Part shown: piece by piece, positions 16,675 to 27,981 of the stretch | How the letters are laid out: each line of letters starts with the position of its first letter | Position numbering within the stretch: position 1 is the stretch's first letter | NCBI RefSeq assembly: GCF_004138335.1 | Contig: NZ_RYFW01000004.1 | Coordinates: 310,001 to 374,000, forward strand | Direction of reading: 5' to 3' | Length of the DNA stretch: 64,000 bases | DNA from: Peristeroidobacter agariperforans | GTDB taxonomy: Bacteria; Pseudomonadota; Gammaproteobacteria; Steroidobacterales; Steroidobacteraceae | Made by a program: the position numbers and the translations under genes | The notes under the pieces: model-generated | Told to the model about the DNA's origin: nothing | Seen by the model: only the letters and a program-made list of their open reading frames with translations | The model's database searches: none

Positions 16675-19515
16675 ATGCAGTCGTTGACCAGGAACGGCGT
16701 TTTACGCGCCGCAATTTTGTTAGCGCTAGCAAGCTCTGCGCCAGCTGGAGCGCAAGAGGGTTCATCCGCGCCCGCCAATACCAGTGAACTTGAAGAAGTA
16801 GTTGTTACCGGTATCAGGGAATCCCTACAGCGGAACCTGGACATGAAGCGCGAGGCGACCGGCGTCGTCGACGTGATTTCATCGGAGGATATCGGCAAGT
16901 TCCCGGACTCGAACGTCGCGGCCTCTTTGCAACGCGTGCCAGGCGTCTCGATTCAACGCGCAGGCACACGAGGCGAGCCGACTGGCATCACGGTGCGTGG
17001 CTTCGGCGGCGACTTCAACGAAACACTGTACGACGGTCGACGCATTTCGACCGCGGCTGGCGGGCGTTCGGTTGACTTCAGCACGGTCGGCGCCGACTTC
17101 GTTGGGGCGCTGGCCGTAATGAAGACGCCGGATATCACGCTGTCCTCCAGTTCGATCGGCGCCACCGTCAATGTGATGTTCCCGAAGCCCTTCGATGCGC
17201 CCGGTCCGCGTTTTGTCACGAGCGCCTCCGGCTCGATGCAGGATGAGGCCGGTGACATCAAGCCCACGGCGGGCGTGTTGTTCAGCAACACCTTCGCGAA
17301 CGACACGTTCGGCGTCCTGGCCGACGTGATCTATACGGAGCGCAGCACCGACACCAACAGGGTGTTCGTTTCCGGTTGGGAAGGCGGCAGGTTCGCGGAG
17401 TGCCAGCGGACTTCCTTTTGCCCTCCAGGGGCGCTGGCCAACAGGACCATCGTGGGTTGGTGGCAGCAGCAATACGGCGCCGAACAGTCGCAGGTGAACG
17501 ATGAGCGCATCGACGGCCGCATCGCCTTCCAGTGGCGCCCGTCGGATCGCATGTTGCTCACCGTCGACGACAACTATTCGCGCCAGAAGCTGGTCACCGA
17601 GACGTACGGCTTCGCTCTCTGGTTCAACCGGGACGATCTGCGCAACGTCCAGTTCGACGGCAATGGCACGGTGATCGACTTCATCCAGCCGGGCACGCCG
17701 ATGGATCTGAACGCCGGCATCACGGATCAAGTGCGCGAGACCAATCAGATCGGCATCAACCTGAAGCTGGACGCCTCCGACAACCTGTCGTTCGACTTCG
17801 ATGCCTCGTATGCCAAGAGCGAGCAGAATCCGGACGGCGAGGGCGTGGACAATGCCGACATCGGCTATGGCGGCGCTCTGGGTACCGCGTTGGGCGTGCG
17901 CGTGACCGGCGATAGCAGCGACGCCTTTCCGCAGTTGACCACCTATGGTCCGGCCGGCGATCAATCGCGCTATCTCGATCCTTCGGTGATCGGCTCACAC
18001 GTGCTGGTGCGCCAGCAGCAAGAAAACACCGATGAGCTCAAGCAGGCGCGCATCACGGCGACCTGGAAGCAGGATGGCCTGCAACTCGACGCGGGCACGT
18101 CTTTTGTGGACGACAACTTCCAGCTGCAGCAGAGCAATACGTTCACCAACAACTTCTGGCAGGCGTATTCAGGCTACGGTGCGCCCTCGGGGCGCAGCTC
18201 TGGCGTGATCGTGCCGACCGATCTGTATCGAGGCACCATCGGCACCGGCGGCTTCATCCCAGGGTTCGCGGGCGCGGGCGCGTTGCCGTCGCAACTGCTC
18301 GTGTACGATCCTCGCGGCTTGTACTCGTATCTCCAGGGACTGGGCAATCCGCAGGCGCAGAACATCCCGGGCTTCAACTACGGGTGCTGCAGCTATACGG
18401 GTTCGCTCGATCTCGCGCTCGATCCCGGCAGCGTTCAAGACATCACCGAGGAGACCTGGGCGACATTCGTGCGCGCAAAGTTCGATGTCGACCTGGCCGG
18501 TCGGCCGTTCCACTTCAGCGCGGGCGTGCGTAACGAGCGCACTCACGTCGAGTCCTCGGGCGTCGGTCGCCTGCCTGTCCTTTTGACGCAGAGCGCGGCG
18601 GATCCCACGTTGCTGTCGACGACGTACTCGGACTCGCAGCCGATCACGACCAAGAGCAAATATTCCTATTTGCTGCCGAGCCTCGACATGAAACTGGAGA
18701 TCACGCCCGAAGTTCACGCCCGCTTCGGCGCCTCCCGCACCTTGACCAGGCCTGCGATCAACTTCCTGAATCCGGTGTTGAACGTAGGTGCGCTACCGCG
18801 AGTGGGGGCCCTGACCGCCAACGGCGGCAACCCGGCACTGAAGCCGTATCTGTCGGATAACTTCGACCTCGCGGTCGAGTGGTATTACCAGCAGAACTCG
18901 TATGCGTCGGCGAACTACTTCATCAAGGATGTGACGAACTTCATCGTGCAGGGCACGCAGCGCCAGACCATCAATGGCGTGATCGATCCCACGACCGGCC
19001 AGGCGGCGGTCTACACGGTCTCGCAGCGGGTCAACGGGCCCGATGCCACCGTGGACGGATTCGAGTTCGCGTGGCAACACGTGTTCGGCGACACGGGGTT
19101 CGGCTTCAATGCCAACGTCACGCTGGTGGACACCGACAAGCCCTTTAACCGCAACGACATCTCGCAGAGCGGCTTCGCGGTGACCGGTCTCGCCGATTCC
19201 GCGAACCTGGTCGCGTTCTATGACAAGAACGGCTTCGAGGTGCGCGTCGCCGGCAACTGGCGAGACGAATACCTGTTGCAGTTCGGTCAGAACCAGAACA
19301 ACAGCGAGTTCGGCGCCGAGCCGACGTTCGTCAACTCGAGTCTGCAGATCGATGTGAGCACCAGCTATCAGTTCACCGAGCAGCTCAACGTGTTCTTCGA
19401 GGCGCTGAACGTCACGAACGAGACGATGAGCACGCACGGCCGCTTCGATAACCAGTTGCTCGACGTGTTTGCCTACGGTCGGCGCTACGCCTTGGGCGCA
19501 CGCTTCCGGATGTGA
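16675..19515 (+). CDS. TonB-dependent receptor (polysaccharide locus, first)
   Basis: From the ATG at 16675, preceded by AGGGGGA at good spacing, the product has 946 residues; a start at 16546 would add a 43-residue non-signal extension. A signal peptide ends around APAGAQ. The plug domain begins ELEEVVVTGIRESLQRNLDM (a TonB-box-like region, then plug), with DVISSEDIGKFPDSNVAASL and RVPGVSIQR. The barrel ends in ALGARFRM. The layout matches the IPD/FPD-plug receptors that import oligosaccharides across the outer membrane in Xanthomonas and Caulobacter relatives. The neighbouring xylan/arabinan enzymes suggest the ligand is an arabinoxylan fragment; this is inference. Confidence 0.92.
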   Translation: MQSLTRNGVLRAAILLALASSAPAGAQEGSSAPANTSELEEVVVTGIRESLQRNLDMKREATGVVDVISSEDIGKFPDSNVAASLQRVPGVSIQRAGTRGEPTGITVRGFGGDFNETLYDGRRISTAAGGRSVDFSTVGADFVGALAVMKTPDITLSSSSIGATVNVMFPKPFDAPGPRFVTSASGSMQDEAGDIKPTAGVLFSNTFANDTFGVLADVIYTERSTDTNRVFVSGWEGGRFAECQRTSFCPPGALANRTIVGWWQQQYGAEQSQVNDERIDGRIAFQWRPSDRMLLTVDDNYSRQKLVTETYGFALWFNRDDLRNVQFDGNGTVIDFIQPGTPMDLNAGITDQVRETNQIGINLKLDASDNLSFDFDASYAKSEQNPDGEGVDNADIGYGGALGTALGVRVTGDSSDAFPQLTTYGPAGDQSRYLDPSVIGSHVLVRQQQENTDELKQARITATWKQDGLQLDAGTSFVDDNFQLQQSNTFTNNFWQAYSGYGAPSGRSSGVIVPTDLYRGTIGTGGFIPGFAGAGALPSQLLVYDPRGLYSYLQGLGNPQAQNIPGFNYGCCSYTGSLDLALDPGSVQDITEETWATFVRAKFDVDLAGRPFHFSAGVRNERTHVESSGVGRLPVLLTQSAADPTLLSTTYSDSQPITTKSKYSYLLPSLDMKLEITPEVHARFGASRTLTRPAINFLNPVLNVGALPRVGALTANGGNPALKPYLSDNFDLAVEWYYQQNSYASANYFIKDVTNFIVQGTQRQTINGVIDPTTGQAAVYTVSQRVNGPDATVDGFEFAWQHVFGDTGFGFNANVTLVDTDKPFNRNDISQSGFAVTGLADSANLVAFYDKNGFEVRVAGNWRDEYLLQFGQNQNNSEFGAEPTFVNSSLQIDVSTSYQFTEQLNVFFEALNVTNETMSTHGRFDNQLLDVFAYGRRYALGARFRM

Positions 19516-19521
19516 CATGGC

Positions 19522-19571
19522 AAGGGGAGGCGTCGACGATTTATCCCCTTGGCGGCGCTTCCCCCTTTTTT
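19522..19571 (+). terminator. terminator with alternative hairpin between receptor and halogenase genes
   Basis: GGGGAGGCG (19524–19532) can pair with CGCTTCCCC (19556–19564, one G·U), followed by C and six T (19566–19571), a good intrinsic terminator. A competing hairpin, CAAGGGGA (19522–19529) with TCCCCTTG (19544–19551), uses the same 5′ strand. It ends the receptor transcript 39 bases before the halogenase start and may set receptor versus operon levels. Confidence 0.6.
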
Positions 19572-19609
19572 CGATTGTCGAGAGCGGGGCCAGCTTTGAG
19601 CATTAGGCC

Positions 19610-21150
19610 ATGGTGCAAGCAGTCAAGAGAGTTGTGATCGTGGGCGGCGGCACCGCCGGGTGGCTGGCGGCGGGCATCATCGCCGCCAAACATCGCAGCC
19701 GCATTCCTGCGAGCTTCAGTGTCACTTTGGTGGAGTCGCCGAATACACCGATCATCGGCGTGGGCGAAGGTACGTGGCCGACACTTCGAACGACCCTGTC
19801 TCGGATCGGTGTGTCGGAGACGGAGCTGTTCCGTCAGTGTGACGCCGCATTCAAACAAGGCGCGTGGTTCGCGCGCTGGACGACGGGTGAGAAGCACGAT
19901 GGTTATTACCACCCTTTGATGCTTCCGCAGAATTTTTCGCAGATCAATCTCGTACCGCACTGGCTCGCCAAGAACGACGGGCGCAGCTTCTGCGACGCCG
20001 TGTGCCCGCAGGGCCGGATCTGCGACGATGGTCTTGCGCCCAAGACCATCGCAACGGCTGAGTACGAGGCTCTCGCCAATTACTCGTATCACCTCGACGC
20101 CGGCAAGTTCGCGCCATTTCTTCAGAAACACTGTTGTGAAAAACTGGGCGTGCGCCACGTGCTGGCGGATGTGCGGCGCGTGCACCTGTCCGAGAACGGC
20201 GACATTCGCAGTCTCGAGACCGAGCAGGCCGGAGAGATCGAGGGCGACTTGTTCGTCGATTGCACCGGCTTCAAGGCGCTGCTCATTGGCGAGACGCTGG
20301 GCGTTCCGTTCGTGGACTGCAGTGACGTCCTGTTCTGCGATACCGCACTAGCGATACAGGTGCCGCATGCAACGGACACCAGCCCGATCGCATCACACAC
20401 CATTTCAACCGCGCAGTCGGCCGGTTGGATCTGGGACATCGGATTACCCACGCGGCGCGGTGTGGGGCATGTATTTTCCAGCCGCCATATTTCGGTCGAC
20501 GATGCAGAGCGCGAGCTGCGCGACTACATCGGGCCGGCAGGCAAGGACCTGCCCATGCGTCGGATCCCGATTCGCTCCGGTCATCGACAGATCTTCTGGA
20601 AGCGCAACTGCGTGGCCGTAGGATTGTCGGCAGGCTTCCTCGAGCCGTTGGAATCGTCGGCCATCGTGCTGATAGAAATGTCGGCGAAGCTCATTGCCGA
20701 GCAGATGCCGGTGTGTCGTGAAGTGATGGATGTGATCGCAGCCCGCTTCAACAACACGACCGAATATCGCTGGGGCAGGATCATCGATTTTCTGAAGCTC
20801 CACTATGCGCTCACGCAGCGCGATGACAGTGCATTCTGGCGCGACAACCGATTGCCGGAAACGATTCCGGAACGGCTGCAACATCTGATGTTGCTGTGGC
20901 GCTATCAGTCGCCCTGGTATCACGACGAATTCGATCGGATCGAGGAAGTGTTTCCGGCTGCCAGTTACCAGTATGTCTTGTACGGCATGGGATTTCGCAC
21001 CGAGGTCGAGCCGGACATCGTCGCGGGCGCCGCCAACTCCGCAGAGCGTGCGATGCGTGAGAACCTGGCTCAGATCGACAAGCTGCGCGCGGGCTTGCCC
21101 CGGCATCGAGATCTGATCCGGAAGATCGTACAGCACGGTTTGCAGCCGGT

Positions 21151-21154
<4 letters not shown>
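19610..21154 (+). CDS. flavin-dependent tryptophan-halogenase family protein
   Basis: The protein has 514 residues, the usual family length. The FADH2-binding GGGTAGWLAA is at 12–21, the catalytic-type lysine is in FKQGAWF (Lys82), the halogenase signature is WIWDIGLP (about 273–280), and FLEPLESSAI carries the conserved glutamate. All key residues are therefore present. Members chlorinate or brominate aromatic substrates with reduced flavin from a separate reductase. Here, however, the gene sits in a polysaccharide locus next to a TonB receptor and SapC-like and cupin-8 genes, a recurring association whose function is not settled. It overlaps the SapC-like gene by 4 bases. The natural substrate is unknown. 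Confidence 0.9.
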
Positions 21155-23098
<1,944 letters not shown>

Positions 23099-23099
<1 letters not shown>

Positions 23100-24187
23100 T
23101 GAGAGGGATGATGACGACGAATAAAGCTGTTCGCCTGCTGGCTTGGCTGTTGAGCGCTTCGTTTGCCCATATAGCGACGGCGCAGGTGAAGACGGAAGCG
23201 CCGCCGGCGGTCGCCGGCGCCAAACCGGTCACGCTCGAATCGATAAAAATTCACGCGAGCGCAGTCGAAGGCAATCTGGAAGGCAATGCGGTCGAGCGCG
23301 ACGTCCTGGTGTTCTTACCGCCCAGTTATAAAAAAGACCAGGCTCGACGCTATCCCGTCGTATACGCCCTGCACGGATTCTTTGTGGGGGCGGAACAGTG
23401 GTCACACGAGATTCACGCGCCACAGACCATTGAAGGCGCGTTCGCTCGCGGCGCCAACGAGATGATCGTGGTCCTGCCGGACTCGAAGACCCTCCACAAC
23501 GGCTCGATGTATTCGGGTTCGATCACTACCGGCGACTTCGAGAGCTTCATTGCGCACGATGTGGTCTCGTACATCGATGCTCACTATCGCACGATCCCCG
23601 AGCGGCGCAGCCGTGGCCTCGCCGGTCATTCGATGGGTGGGTACGGTGCGACGCGGATCGGAATGAAACATGCCGACGTGTTCGGCAGCCTCTACGTCAT
23701 GAGTCCTTGCTGTCTTTCGCCGCGGTCGGTCGGACCCGCGAATGCGGAAATGAGCAAGCAGCTGGAAGCGGTCAAGAGCCCGGCGGATCTGGCCAAATTG
23801 CCGTTTTACGCGCGTGCCCAGTTAGCAGCCGCGGCGGCCTGGTCGCCGAATCCGAAGAATCCTCCGTTGTTCCTCGATCTTCCTGCTCAGGCAGGGGAGG
23901 CGCAGGCGGATGTCCTGGCGAGGTGGGCGGCCAATGCGCCGCTGGCTTTCATTCATCAATACATCGGCAACATCCGGCGCTACGACGCGATCGCAATCGA
24001 TGTCGGCGATCAGGACGGTTTGCGCACCGACACGGCCAGACTGCACGACGTGCTCGATGCCTATGGGATCAAGCACAGCTTCGAGGTGTATGCGGGTGAC
24101 CACACGAACAAGCTGGGCGATCGATTCCAGAATCACGTCCTGCCGTTCTTCGGCGCCAGCCTGTGCTTCAAGGCCGGATGTCGCTAG
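23099..24187 (+). CDS. secreted esterase, CE1-like (second)
   Basis: The start is taken as the ATG at 23099, which shares a base with the preceding stop (TGATG); ATGs at 23108 and 23111 are alternatives. The product has 362 residues with a signal peptide (LLAWLLSASFAHIATAQ). It has the α/β-hydrolase features YPVVYALHGFFVGAEQW, GHSMGGYGA (Ser178) and a late DHTNK. It has no E-set domain, unlike its upstream neighbour, so it is a distinct family member and not a duplicate. S-formylglutathione-hydrolase-like and feruloyl-esterase-like enzymes share this pattern; the location favours a polysaccharide side-chain esterase. Confidence 0.86.
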
Positions 24188-24214
24188 CTCGGCAGCTCGA
24201 GACGCGACCAGCTC

Positions 24215-25231
24215 ATGGCACTGTCCCCCACAGAGATCGCGGCGAAGGATGTCACGGATCCCACCGCATTCCTGCGTGAGGTTGCGGAGCCTTGTCGGCC
24301 GGTGGTCATACGAGGCCTGGTCAGTTCATGGCCCGCAGTGTCGGCAGCCATCGGCTCGCCAACACAATTAAGAGACTACATGTCGCGCTTCGATGCAGGT
24401 GGCGAAGCGGAGGTCTTCGTTGGCGAGTCGAGCATTGCTGGCAAGTACTACTACAGCGAGGATCTGCGCGGCTTCAACTTCGCGCGCGCTCGAATGCACT
24501 TCACTGATGCGCTCGATCGTATCGTAGCCACTGCGACCGATCCGAACGGCAGCTCGATGTACCTGGGGTCGCTGCCGGTCGAACAGTATCTGCCCGGCTT
24601 TGCGGCTGAGAATCAGCTGTCGGTGTTGAAGACCAACGTCGCTCCTCGCATCTGGCTGGGGCATGCATCGAGTGTTGCGGCTCACTACGACACGATGGAC
24701 AACGTCGCTTGCGTCGTTGCCGGCGCGCGGCGCTTCACTTTGTATGCTCCCGAAGCGATCGATCGTCTATACGTCGGCCCGATCGATCACACGATGGCCG
24801 GCCAACCGGTCAGTCTCGCCGCATCCGCGCCTTTCGATGACGAGCGATATCCGCGCTTTCGCGAAGTCCGTGACCAAGCGCTGGTGGCCGAGTTGCAGCC
24901 GGGCGATGCCATCTATCTCCCCAAGCTGTGGTGGCATCAGGTCGAGGCGACCGGCGCGTTCAACGTGCTGGTGAATTATTGGTGGGATGCATTCAGCGCG
25001 GGACGCGATGCGCCCGCCGTGGCCATGCTGCTGAGTTTGATTTCGATCGCCGAGCGCCCGCCGGCCGAACGCCAGGCATGGAAGGCGTTCTTCGATCATT
25101 TCGTGTTTCGGACTCAGGGGCATCCGTTGGCGCACCTGCCGGCGGATCAGCACGGCGTGCTCGGGTCATTGAAGCCGGACAACTACCAGAAGATCCGCGC
25201 ACGCGTGATGCAGATGTTGCGGAGTGCGTGA
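24215..25231 (+). CDS. cupin-8 / JmjC-like Fe(II) 2-oxoglutarate oxygenase-type protein
   Basis: The gene encodes 338 residues with no signal peptide. The metal triad of a cupin-8/JmjC fold can be read: HYD (His157, Asp159) and a distal His in LPKLWWHQ (His241), with ARRFTLYAPE and LQPGDAIYLP between them. Such proteins hydroxylate proteins or small molecules with 2-oxoglutarate and O2. It belongs to the halogenase/SapC/cupin-8 trio seen beside TonB receptors. The stop is immediately followed by the GH3 gene. Target unknown; because it is cytosolic it more likely acts on an intracellular protein or metabolite than on polymer. Confidence 0.87.
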   Translation: MALSPTEIAAKDVTDPTAFLREVAEPCRPVVIRGLVSSWPAVSAAIGSPTQLRDYMSRFDAGGEAEVFVGESSIAGKYYYSEDLRGFNFARARMHFTDALDRIVATATDPNGSSMYLGSLPVEQYLPGFAAENQLSVLKTNVAPRIWLGHASSVAAHYDTMDNVACVVAGARRFTLYAPEAIDRLYVGPIDHTMAGQPVSLAASAPFDDERYPRFREVRDQALVAELQPGDAIYLPKLWWHQVEATGAFNVLVNYWWDAFSAGRDAPAVAMLLSLISIAERPPAERQAWKAFFDHFVFRTQGHPLAHLPADQHGVLGSLKPDNYQKIRARVMQMLRSA

Positions 25232-25246
25232 ATGAAAGGGAGCAGC

Positions 25247-27931
25247 ATGTCTTTGAGCGATGTTCCAGCCGGCCTTTTGAGTTTATGCCTGGCGTTCGCT
25301 ACCAGTGGTGTCGCGCTGGCGTCCGATGCCGGTGAGGCATCTCTGCGAGCGCGAGCTGACGCGAAAGCAAAAGCATTGGTCGAACAGCTGACGCTGGATG
25401 AGAAGGTCGAGCAACTGCTCAACACAGCGCCGGCAATTCCGCGCCTGAAGATCCCGGCCTATAACTGGTGGACCGAATCGTTGCACGGCGCCATGGGTCC
25501 TGTGCCGACCACGAACTTTCCCGAGCCGATCGGGCTCGCGGCATCGTTCGATGAGGCCATGGTGCACGAGGTTGCCGCTGCGATCAGCGTGGAAGTGCGC
25601 GCGCTGCACGCACTGGGACGCAAGACAGGTCGGCTGGGGCGCATCGGCACCGGCCTCGACACGTGGTCGCCCAATATCAACATCTTCCGCGATCCGCGTT
25701 GGGGACGTGGGCAGGAAACATACGGCGAGGATCCGTTTCTGACGGCGCGTCTCGGTGTGGCGTACGTACGCGGCATGCAAGGCCCGGATCCCGAGCGTCC
25801 CGATGTGGTCGCGTCACCCAAACATTTTGCGGTTCATAGCGGTCCCGAGTCGACGCGTCACGAAGCGAACGTGTTCGTAACGCCGCACGATCTCGAAGAT
25901 ACCTATCTGCCTGCGTTTCGTGCGGCGATCGTCGAAGGCCAGGCAGGCTCGATCATGTGTGCCTACAACCGAGTCAATGGCGAGCCGGCGTGTGTCAGCG
26001 ATCTGTTGTTACAGAATCGCTTGCGCGACGCGTGGAAGTTCGACGGCTACGTCGTCTCCGACTGCGATGCCGTCAAGGACATCAGTGACAACCACAAGTT
26101 TGCGCCCGATGCAGTCGCGGCGGTGGCGGCCGGGCTCAAAGCGGGTGTGGACAACGAGTGCAGCAACGCCACGTTGTTCGACATCGGGGGGCTCGGCGCA
26201 CGTTACAAGCAGGCGTACGAGCGCGGCCTGATCAGCATGCAGGATATCGATCAAGCGCTGATCCGATTGTTCTCCGCGCGTTATCGCAATGGCGATTTGC
26301 CGGGACTCGAGGGGCGGCCACCGATCAATACTCCGCCCACGCGGTTCACTACGCCCGAGCGCGATGCACTTGCACTGAAGAGTGCCGAGAAGAGTCTGGT
26401 GCTGTTGAAGAATGACGGTGTGCTGCCATTGAAAGGCACCGAACGCATCGCCGTCATTGGGCCGCACGCAGATGCGACGCGTGTGCTGCGCGGGAACTAT
26501 TCATCGGCGCTATCCAGTCCTCCGATCTCACTGGTCGATGGTTTGCGTCGCGCCTTGCCAAAGGCAACGGTGACGCTCGTGCCTGGGGCAGCCTCGGTCA
26601 CCGATGGCGATCCGATTCCGACGTCGGCGTTGCGCTCGCCTCGAGGAGAGCCGGGATTGCTGGCGGAGTACTACGACGCCGAGCAGACCATGCCCAAGCG
26701 TTACGCGAGCCATGCGGACTTCGCCCAGCACGCCAGCAAGGTGAGTTTCAAGAGCAAACCGATCGTGTCTCGCGTCGAGCCCGGCATCGCCATGCGCGGC
26801 AACGAGCACGCTCAGCTATCGGACTACTACCGCGTAGTGTGGACCGGCTTCGTCGTGCCCCCGGAGAGCGGTACTTATCGGATGAATCTCGGCGGCCCCA
26901 ATGCGGAGCTCACGTTCGATGGAAAAGTGATCGCGCGTCATCGCAACCAGCCGTGGGGCACGCGCTCCGACATGACGACGCTCGAGTTGGAGAAAGGACG
27001 GCGTTATCCAATCCGCGTCACCGCTGACGCACTCCTGTTGTCCGGCGTCGAAGTGTTGTGGAAACGAATCTCTGCGCAGCCTGAAGCAGACCTCCGTGCT
27101 GCTGCCGCGCAGTCGGATGTGATCGTTGCCGCCGTTGGCCTGAACTCCAATCTCGAAGGAGAGGAGATGAAGGTCGAGCTGGAAGGTTTCGCCGGCGGCG
27201 ATAAAACGTCCATCGATCTGCTCGCCGATCAACGCCGGCTGCTCGAACTGGCGAAATCGTTGGGCAAGCCGCTGATCGTCGTGCTCATGAACGGCAGCAC
27301 GCTCGATCTGTCGTGGCCCAAGGAGCACGCTGCGGCCATCGTCGAAGCCTGGTACCCGGGACAGGCCGGCGGACTTGCCATCGGCAATGTCATTGCCGGC
27401 AAGACGAATCCAGCCGGGCGCTTGCCGCTGACGTTCTATCGCAGTGTCGCCGATCTGCCGCCCTTCGATGACTACGCGATGCAAGGTCGCACGTATCGGT
27501 ACTTCACCGGCACACCCGTCTACCCGTTCGGCTACGGCCTGAGTTATTCGACGTTCGAGTACGGCGCAGTGACTGTGCAGCCGATGGACGGCGCTGCCGA
27601 GCGCGGGCTTCGCGTCAGCACGACGGTTCGTAATACCAGCAAGCGAGCGGGAGAAGAAGTCGCGCAGCTCTATCTGGATCCTCCGGACTTCGAAGGCGCG
27701 CCGCGAGTTGCTCTGCGTGGCGTACAGCGCTTCGCACTCCAGCCAGGCGAGCAGCGGACTATCACATTCGAGCTCACGCCACGCGACCTGAGTTTTGTGA
27801 CGAGGGATGGTGTGCGGCAGATATTCGCGGGCGAGCACCGCGTGAGCATCGGGTCCGGGCAACCGGAATCAGGTGTGCCGGTGCAATCGGAGTCGTTCGC
27901 AACGACGCAGGTCGTTCCCCTCGCGCTCTGA
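25247..27931 (+). CDS. GH3 β-xylosidase/β-glucosidase with inserted PA14 domain
   Basis: From the ATG at 25247, preceded by AAGGGAG, the product has 894 residues; an ATG at 25232 would add five. A signal peptide ends near GVALA. The GH3 N-domain (WWTESLHG, KHFAVHSGPESTRH) carries the nucleophile in GYVVSDCDAV (Asp272). The second domain is interrupted by a PA14 module (about 465–605, LLAEYYDAEQTM … YRVVWTGFVVPPESGTYRM). A fibronectin-III-like end (VRNTSKRAGEEVAQLYLDPP) follows. WWTESLHG and SDCDAV favour the xylosidase-like GH3 branch. It is periplasmic and should trim xylo-oligosaccharides for the same pathway as GH51 and GH43. Confidence 0.92.
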   Translation: MSLSDVPAGLLSLCLAFATSGVALASDAGEASLRARADAKAKALVEQLTLDEKVEQLLNTAPAIPRLKIPAYNWWTESLHGAMGPVPTTNFPEPIGLAASFDEAMVHEVAAAISVEVRALHALGRKTGRLGRIGTGLDTWSPNINIFRDPRWGRGQETYGEDPFLTARLGVAYVRGMQGPDPERPDVVASPKHFAVHSGPESTRHEANVFVTPHDLEDTYLPAFRAAIVEGQAGSIMCAYNRVNGEPACVSDLLLQNRLRDAWKFDGYVVSDCDAVKDISDNHKFAPDAVAAVAAGLKAGVDNECSNATLFDIGGLGARYKQAYERGLISMQDIDQALIRLFSARYRNGDLPGLEGRPPINTPPTRFTTPERDALALKSAEKSLVLLKNDGVLPLKGTERIAVIGPHADATRVLRGNYSSALSSPPISLVDGLRRALPKATVTLVPGAASVTDGDPIPTSALRSPRGEPGLLAEYYDAEQTMPKRYASHADFAQHASKVSFKSKPIVSRVEPGIAMRGNEHAQLSDYYRVVWTGFVVPPESGTYRMNLGGPNAELTFDGKVIARHRNQPWGTRSDMTTLELEKGRRYPIRVTADALLLSGVEVLWKRISAQPEADLRAAAAQSDVIVAAVGLNSNLEGEEMKVELEGFAGGDKTSIDLLADQRRLLELAKSLGKPLIVVLMNGSTLDLSWPKEHAAAIVEAWYPGQAGGLAIGNVIAGKTNPAGRLPLTFYRSVADLPPFDDYAMQGRTYRYFTGTPVYPFGYGLSYSTFEYGAVTVQPMDGAAERGLRVSTTVRNTSKRAGEEVAQLYLDPPDFEGAPRVALRGVQRFALQPGEQRTITFELTPRDLSFVTRDGVRQIFAGEHRVSIGSGQPESGVPVQSESFATTQVVPLAL

Positions 27932-27981
27932 AAGCACCAAGCCGATCCCGCAAGAAAGTTGAAGACGAAGTAGAGGCCACG

